A DNA stretch of 8,251 nt from Lysobacterales bacterium (GTDB lineage: Bacteria; Pseudomonadota; Gammaproteobacteria; Xanthomonadales; Marinicellaceae): the NCBI GenBank assembly GCA_026990095.1, contig JALSIL010000571.1, positions 1 to 8,251 of the forward strand, in the 5' to 3' direction. Shown here one piece after another: positions 6,048-8,251 of this stretch. The notes under the pieces were generated by a model. The model had not been told where the DNA came from, searched no databases, and saw nothing but the letters and a program-made list of their open reading frames with translations. Both the position numbers and the translations under genes were made by a program. Position 1 is the stretch's first letter. The number at the start of each line of letters is the position of its first letter.

Positions 6048-6165
6048 AGAACTAATTAGAACAATTTTTGATACACCAAATCTCGCTATTTCTTCAGAAT
6101 TAAAAGCTAAAAAAGTCGGAGAAACAACTTTTCCTGTAAAAACTAAAGTTTACCACAAAAAATAG
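6037..6165 (+). CDS. Small hypothetical protein (42 aa), overlaps ATPase gene
   Basis: An ATG at 6037 opens a 42-codon frame ending in TAG at 6163-6165. It overlaps the last 11 bp of the ATPase gene in a different frame and has AGGA 7 bp upstream, an arrangement typical of translational coupling. The product begins MSVEELIRTIFDTPNLAISS and continues as a lysine-rich basic tail (KAKK, then KTKVYHKK at the end). No signal peptide or membrane segment is seen. I do not recognise a family. It could be a genuine small partner of the ATPase, an antitoxin-like regulator, or the shortened remnant of a longer protein. The next gene (nfuA) starts 87 bp after its stop. Confidence 0.45.
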   Translation: MSVEELIRTIFDTPNLAISSELKAKKVGETTFPVKTKVYHKK

Positions 6166-6252
6166 AATGAATATTAGCCCTTAACGCTTGAAAAAGTTAT
6201 ATTAGCGCATACTTATGCAACATACTTGCCAACACAGACACCAGAGAATCAA

Positions 6253-6843
6253 ATGAACATTACCATTAGTCCCGAAGCAGAAGCTTTTTTAGCCGATGTT
6301 ATTGCCAAACACGATATCGATGATTTGCATTTGCAAGTGATGGTTAAAAACCCTGGCACGCCAATTGCCGATTGTTTTTTAAATTTTTGCGAGCGCGATG
6401 AGATACCACCAGAAGCTTATGAATTTAAGCAGTCAACCTACAGCTTGTTTGCGAGTAAAGCCGATGAAAAATACCTTGATGGTGCTGATATCAGTTACGA
6501 TGATACCGATACAGGTGGTCAATTAAATATAAAAGCCCCTCAACTCAAAGGCAAAGAGCCTGATAAAGATGCTCCTTTAGATGACCGCGTTCAATACTTT
6601 ATCGATACCGAACTCAACCCCTCACTTGCAATGCATGGTGGCTTTGCCAAGCTTATAAGTATCGATGATGGTTATGCCTTTATCGAGTTTGGTGGTGGTT
6701 GCAATGGTTGTGGCATGGCGGGTCAAACTTTATCCATGGGCATGGAAACAAAACTCTTGCGTGCATTTCCTGAACTCAAAGGCTTAATGGATGGCACCGA
6801 CCATTCCACAGGTGAAAACCCTTATTATAAAAAAGAAGATTAA
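6253..6843 (+). CDS. nfuA: Fe-S biogenesis protein NfuA
   Basis: A 196-residue iron-sulfur carrier that accepts 4Fe-4S clusters from the assembly machinery and delivers them to apo-proteins, especially under oxidative stress. The N-terminal half is the degenerate A-type (IscA-like) domain: MNITISPEAEAFLADVI, then NPGTPIADCFLNFC. The C-terminal Nfu domain has DRVQYFIDTELNPSLAMHGG and the cluster-binding GGGCNGCGM, with Cys150 and Cys153 in C-x-x-C. The tail FPELKGLMDGTDHSTGENPYY is characteristic of NfuA. A TTG at 6226 would add nine residues, but ATG 6253 gives the normal family N-terminus and is preferred. Upstream, TTGAAA at 6188-6193 could be a -35 box, but the -10 is poor. The thioredoxin-TPR gene follows after 9 bp, probably in one operon. 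Confidence 0.95.
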   Translation: MNITISPEAEAFLADVIAKHDIDDLHLQVMVKNPGTPIADCFLNFCERDEIPPEAYEFKQSTYSLFASKADEKYLDGADISYDDTDTGGQLNIKAPQLKGKEPDKDAPLDDRVQYFIDTELNPSLAMHGGFAKLISIDDGYAFIEFGGGCNGCGMAGQTLSMGMETKLLRAFPELKGLMDGTDHSTGENPYYKKED

Positions 6844-6852
6844 ATAATTACC

Positions 6853-7662
6853 ATGTCTAAATACATTAAAGCCGTTACATCAAGTGATTTTGAAACCGAG
6901 GTTATTGAGAAATCCAAAACTGTTCCTATCTTAATCGACTTTTGGGCAGATTGGTGCGCTCCTTGTAAACAATTGATGCCAATATTACACCAAATTGTTG
7001 ATTCACTAAAAGGTTCTGTGCACTTAGCAACGGTTGATACTGATGCCGAGCAAGAATTATCAATGAACTTTGGCATTCGTTCTTTACCTACCGTTTTATT
7101 GATGAAGAATGGCGAAATCATCGAGCAGTTTATGGGCGTTCAGCCAGAGAGTGAAATTAGAAAATTAATTGAACCTCATGTAACACCTGTGTCCGAACCA
7201 GCAGAAGAAATATCTAACTCCATGCAAAAAGCACTGGATTTAATTAACAACAATCAAGTTTTGGATGCAATTCCTTACCTCAAACAAGAAAGTTCGTTGC
7301 AAGCACAGTTACTCTTGATTAAAATCTACTTGCAAGAAGGAGAAATGGAAAAAGCCCTTGATTCTTTTGCAAAATTAACGGATGACGAACAAGAAAACGA
7401 TGAAGCCAAAACCATCAAAACCATTTTGGACTTGGTTGAGCTAGGACAAAAAACTCAAAACAAAGCCCTAAAACATGCGATTAATCAAACTGTTTCGGTT
7501 AATCCAGAGCAAGGCATAAACCAACTGCTTGAACTGTTAGCAACAGCACAGACAGATGAAAAAGGCGAAATAAAGCAGAGTTTGATTAGTGCCTTTAACT
7601 TGCTTGATGATGCCAAGCTGATTTCGCAATTGCGTCGCAAAATGGCAGCACTTATTTTTTAA
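6853..7662 (+). CDS. cnoX: CnoX/YbbN thioredoxin-TPR chaperone
   Basis: A 269-residue co-chaperone combining an N-terminal thioredoxin domain with a C-terminal TPR region, cytoplasmic. In E. coli this protein holds proteins damaged by hypochlorous acid and passes them to GroEL or DnaK. The thioredoxin domain spans residues 1-108, with WCAPC (Cys35, Cys38) and the cis-Pro loop SLPT (Pro79). A linker follows at about 110-122, then helical repeats from about 123 to 260. The C-terminus RRKMAALIF matches the RRQLYALLY-like end of YbbN. Unlike E. coli CnoX, which lacks the first active-site Cys, both cysteines are kept, so reductase activity is likely as well. No Shine-Dalgarno is visible; the gene starts 9 bp after nfuA and may be translated with it. 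Its position next to an Fe-S repair gene suits a role in oxidative damage control. Confidence 0.92.
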   Translation: MSKYIKAVTSSDFETEVIEKSKTVPILIDFWADWCAPCKQLMPILHQIVDSLKGSVHLATVDTDAEQELSMNFGIRSLPTVLLMKNGEIIEQFMGVQPESEIRKLIEPHVTPVSEPAEEISNSMQKALDLINNNQVLDAIPYLKQESSLQAQLLLIKIYLQEGEMEKALDSFAKLTDDEQENDEAKTIKTILDLVELGQKTQNKALKHAINQTVSVNPEQGINQLLELLATAQTDEKGEIKQSLISAFNLLDDAKLISQLRRKMAALIF

Positions 7663-7668
7663 CCATTT

Positions 7669-7672
7669 AGGA
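7669..7672 (+). promoter_or_regulatory. Shine-Dalgarno (AGGA) for the DUF442 gene
   Basis: AGGA is spaced 7 bp from the ATG at 7680. It fixes that start and indicates independent translation initiation after the 17-bp gap that follows cnoX. Confidence 0.6.
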
Positions 7673-7679
7673 AAATTAC

Positions 7680-8219
7680 ATGAAGAAAATTGCATTTATT
7701 CTAACCACACTTATGGTTTTCAACGCACAGGCACAACTTGCTAAACCCAAATTAAAAGAAGTCAAGCGTCCACCTTACACACAAATGTTATTTCAACACG
7801 GTAATATCTTTATTGGACCGCAACCACTGTACCAAGATTTTGCCACTATAAAAGCAGCTGGCTTTACCAAAGTCATTAATACGCGCACACCAGAAGAAAT
7901 GAAGGAACTAAAATTCTATGAAGATTATCTTTTGAAGAAAGCTGATATTGATTACAACTTTATTCCAATTGGCGGCAAGAACAACCCCTACTCTCCTGAA
8001 AAATTAGCGGAATTTGCTGCCGCATTAGAAAATACCGAGGGTAAAGTGCTTTTGCATTGCCGTTCGGGACACCGCGTCTCGCAATTGTGGGCCGCTTATT
8101 TGGTTAAGTACAAAGGCAAGACCCCAGACCAGGCTTTAGACATGGTTTCTGACATGGGCTGGTGGCCAATGCCAATGGAGTCTTTACTTGATAAAAAACT
8201 ACACGTTAGTTTTGAATAA
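7680..8219 (+). CDS. Exported DUF442 phosphatase-like (beta-lactamase hydrolase-like) protein
   Basis: A 179-residue protein with a signal peptide (KK, hydrophobic core, NAQA before the likely cleavage at Gln19), so it is expected in the periplasm. The mature part is a DUF442-type dual-specificity-phosphatase-like domain. GNIFIGPQPLYQDFATIKAAGFTKVINTRTPEE (41-73) is the family's entry region. LLHCRSGHRVSQLWAAYL (124-141) holds the active-site loop with Cys127 and Arg132, in the short C-x4-R form (CRSGxR) used in DUF442 and also in rhodaneses. In other bacteria this domain is often cytoplasmic or fused to a metallo-beta-lactamase fold sulfur dioxygenase; here it stands alone and is secreted. 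The substrate is unknown: phosphate ester or persulfide are both possible. The gene follows cnoX by 17 bp and precedes another start by 12 bp, so it is probably in the same operon. Confidence 0.82.
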   Translation: MKKIAFILTTLMVFNAQAQLAKPKLKEVKRPPYTQMLFQHGNIFIGPQPLYQDFATIKAAGFTKVINTRTPEEMKELKFYEDYLLKKADIDYNFIPIGGKNNPYSPEKLAEFAAALENTEGKVLLHCRSGHRVSQLWAAYLVKYKGKTPDQALDMVSDMGWWPMPMESLLDKKLHVSFE

Positions 8220-8231
8220 TAAGAGTCTATT

Positions 8232-8251
8232 ATGAGCAAGCTACCTGAAGT
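8232..8251 (+). CDS. Start of an unidentified gene (3' end outside window)
   Basis: An ATG at 8232, preceded by AAGAG at 8221-8225, opens a frame reading MSKLPE to the window edge. The 12-bp gap from the previous stop suggests the operon continues. Six codons are too few to name a product. Confidence 0.45.

Noticed and set aside
6226..6252. TTG at 6226 as the nfuA start
   Set aside because: The nine added residues are not part of the family N-terminus, which begins at the downstream ATG.

Overview
The window is AT-rich, densely packed bacterial DNA. All recognisable genes are on the + strand, with very short or overlapping gene junctions. NfuA with a degenerate A-type N-terminal domain, and a CnoX/YbbN thioredoxin-TPR protein, point to a gammaproteobacterium. 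The low G+C, compact layout and gene decay would fit a sulfur-oxidiser/symbiont type lineage, but that last step is inference and no taxonomic marker is present.

Layout: (1) 1-302, the C-terminal end of a tryptophanase. (2) 449-3347, a tightly coupled three-gene operon: an exported TlpA-like thioredoxin, a Tat-targeted gluconate 2-dehydrogenase subunit 3-like protein, and a GMC-family FAD oxidoreductase. The genes overlap by 4 bp and 1 bp. It resembles a periplasmic sugar/alcohol dehydrogenase locus, but no cytochrome c gene is present and the GMC protein lacks both usual active-site residues. (3) 3521-4534, an esterase-D/enterochelin-esterase-like alpha/beta hydrolase. It is followed after 1 bp by a broken start of an aspartate/glutamate racemase gene with an in-frame stop. 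The racemase homology ends where a sequence resembling an insertion-sequence end begins. (4) 4692-6165, a small accessory module: three direct repeats with an exact 22-bp period upstream of an AAA_14/DUF4143 ATPase-nuclease-fold protein, then an overlapping 42-codon ORF with its own Shine-Dalgarno sequence. The ATPase has Lys in place of the Walker B glutamate. (5) 6253-8219, a redox/protein-repair group: NfuA (Fe-S carrier), CnoX/YbbN (thioredoxin-TPR chaperone) and an exported DUF442 phosphatase-like protein. A further gene starts at 8232 and runs off the end.

Together the window mixes amino-acid catabolism, an unusual periplasmic oxidoreductase operon with its own thiol-redox protein, and Fe-S/thiol maintenance genes. 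The decayed racemase, IS-like remnant and ATPase module between 4536 and 6165 look like an accessory insertion point between otherwise ordinary genes. The best candidates for something undescribed are the GMC operon with the altered active site and the repeat-ATPase-small-ORF module.
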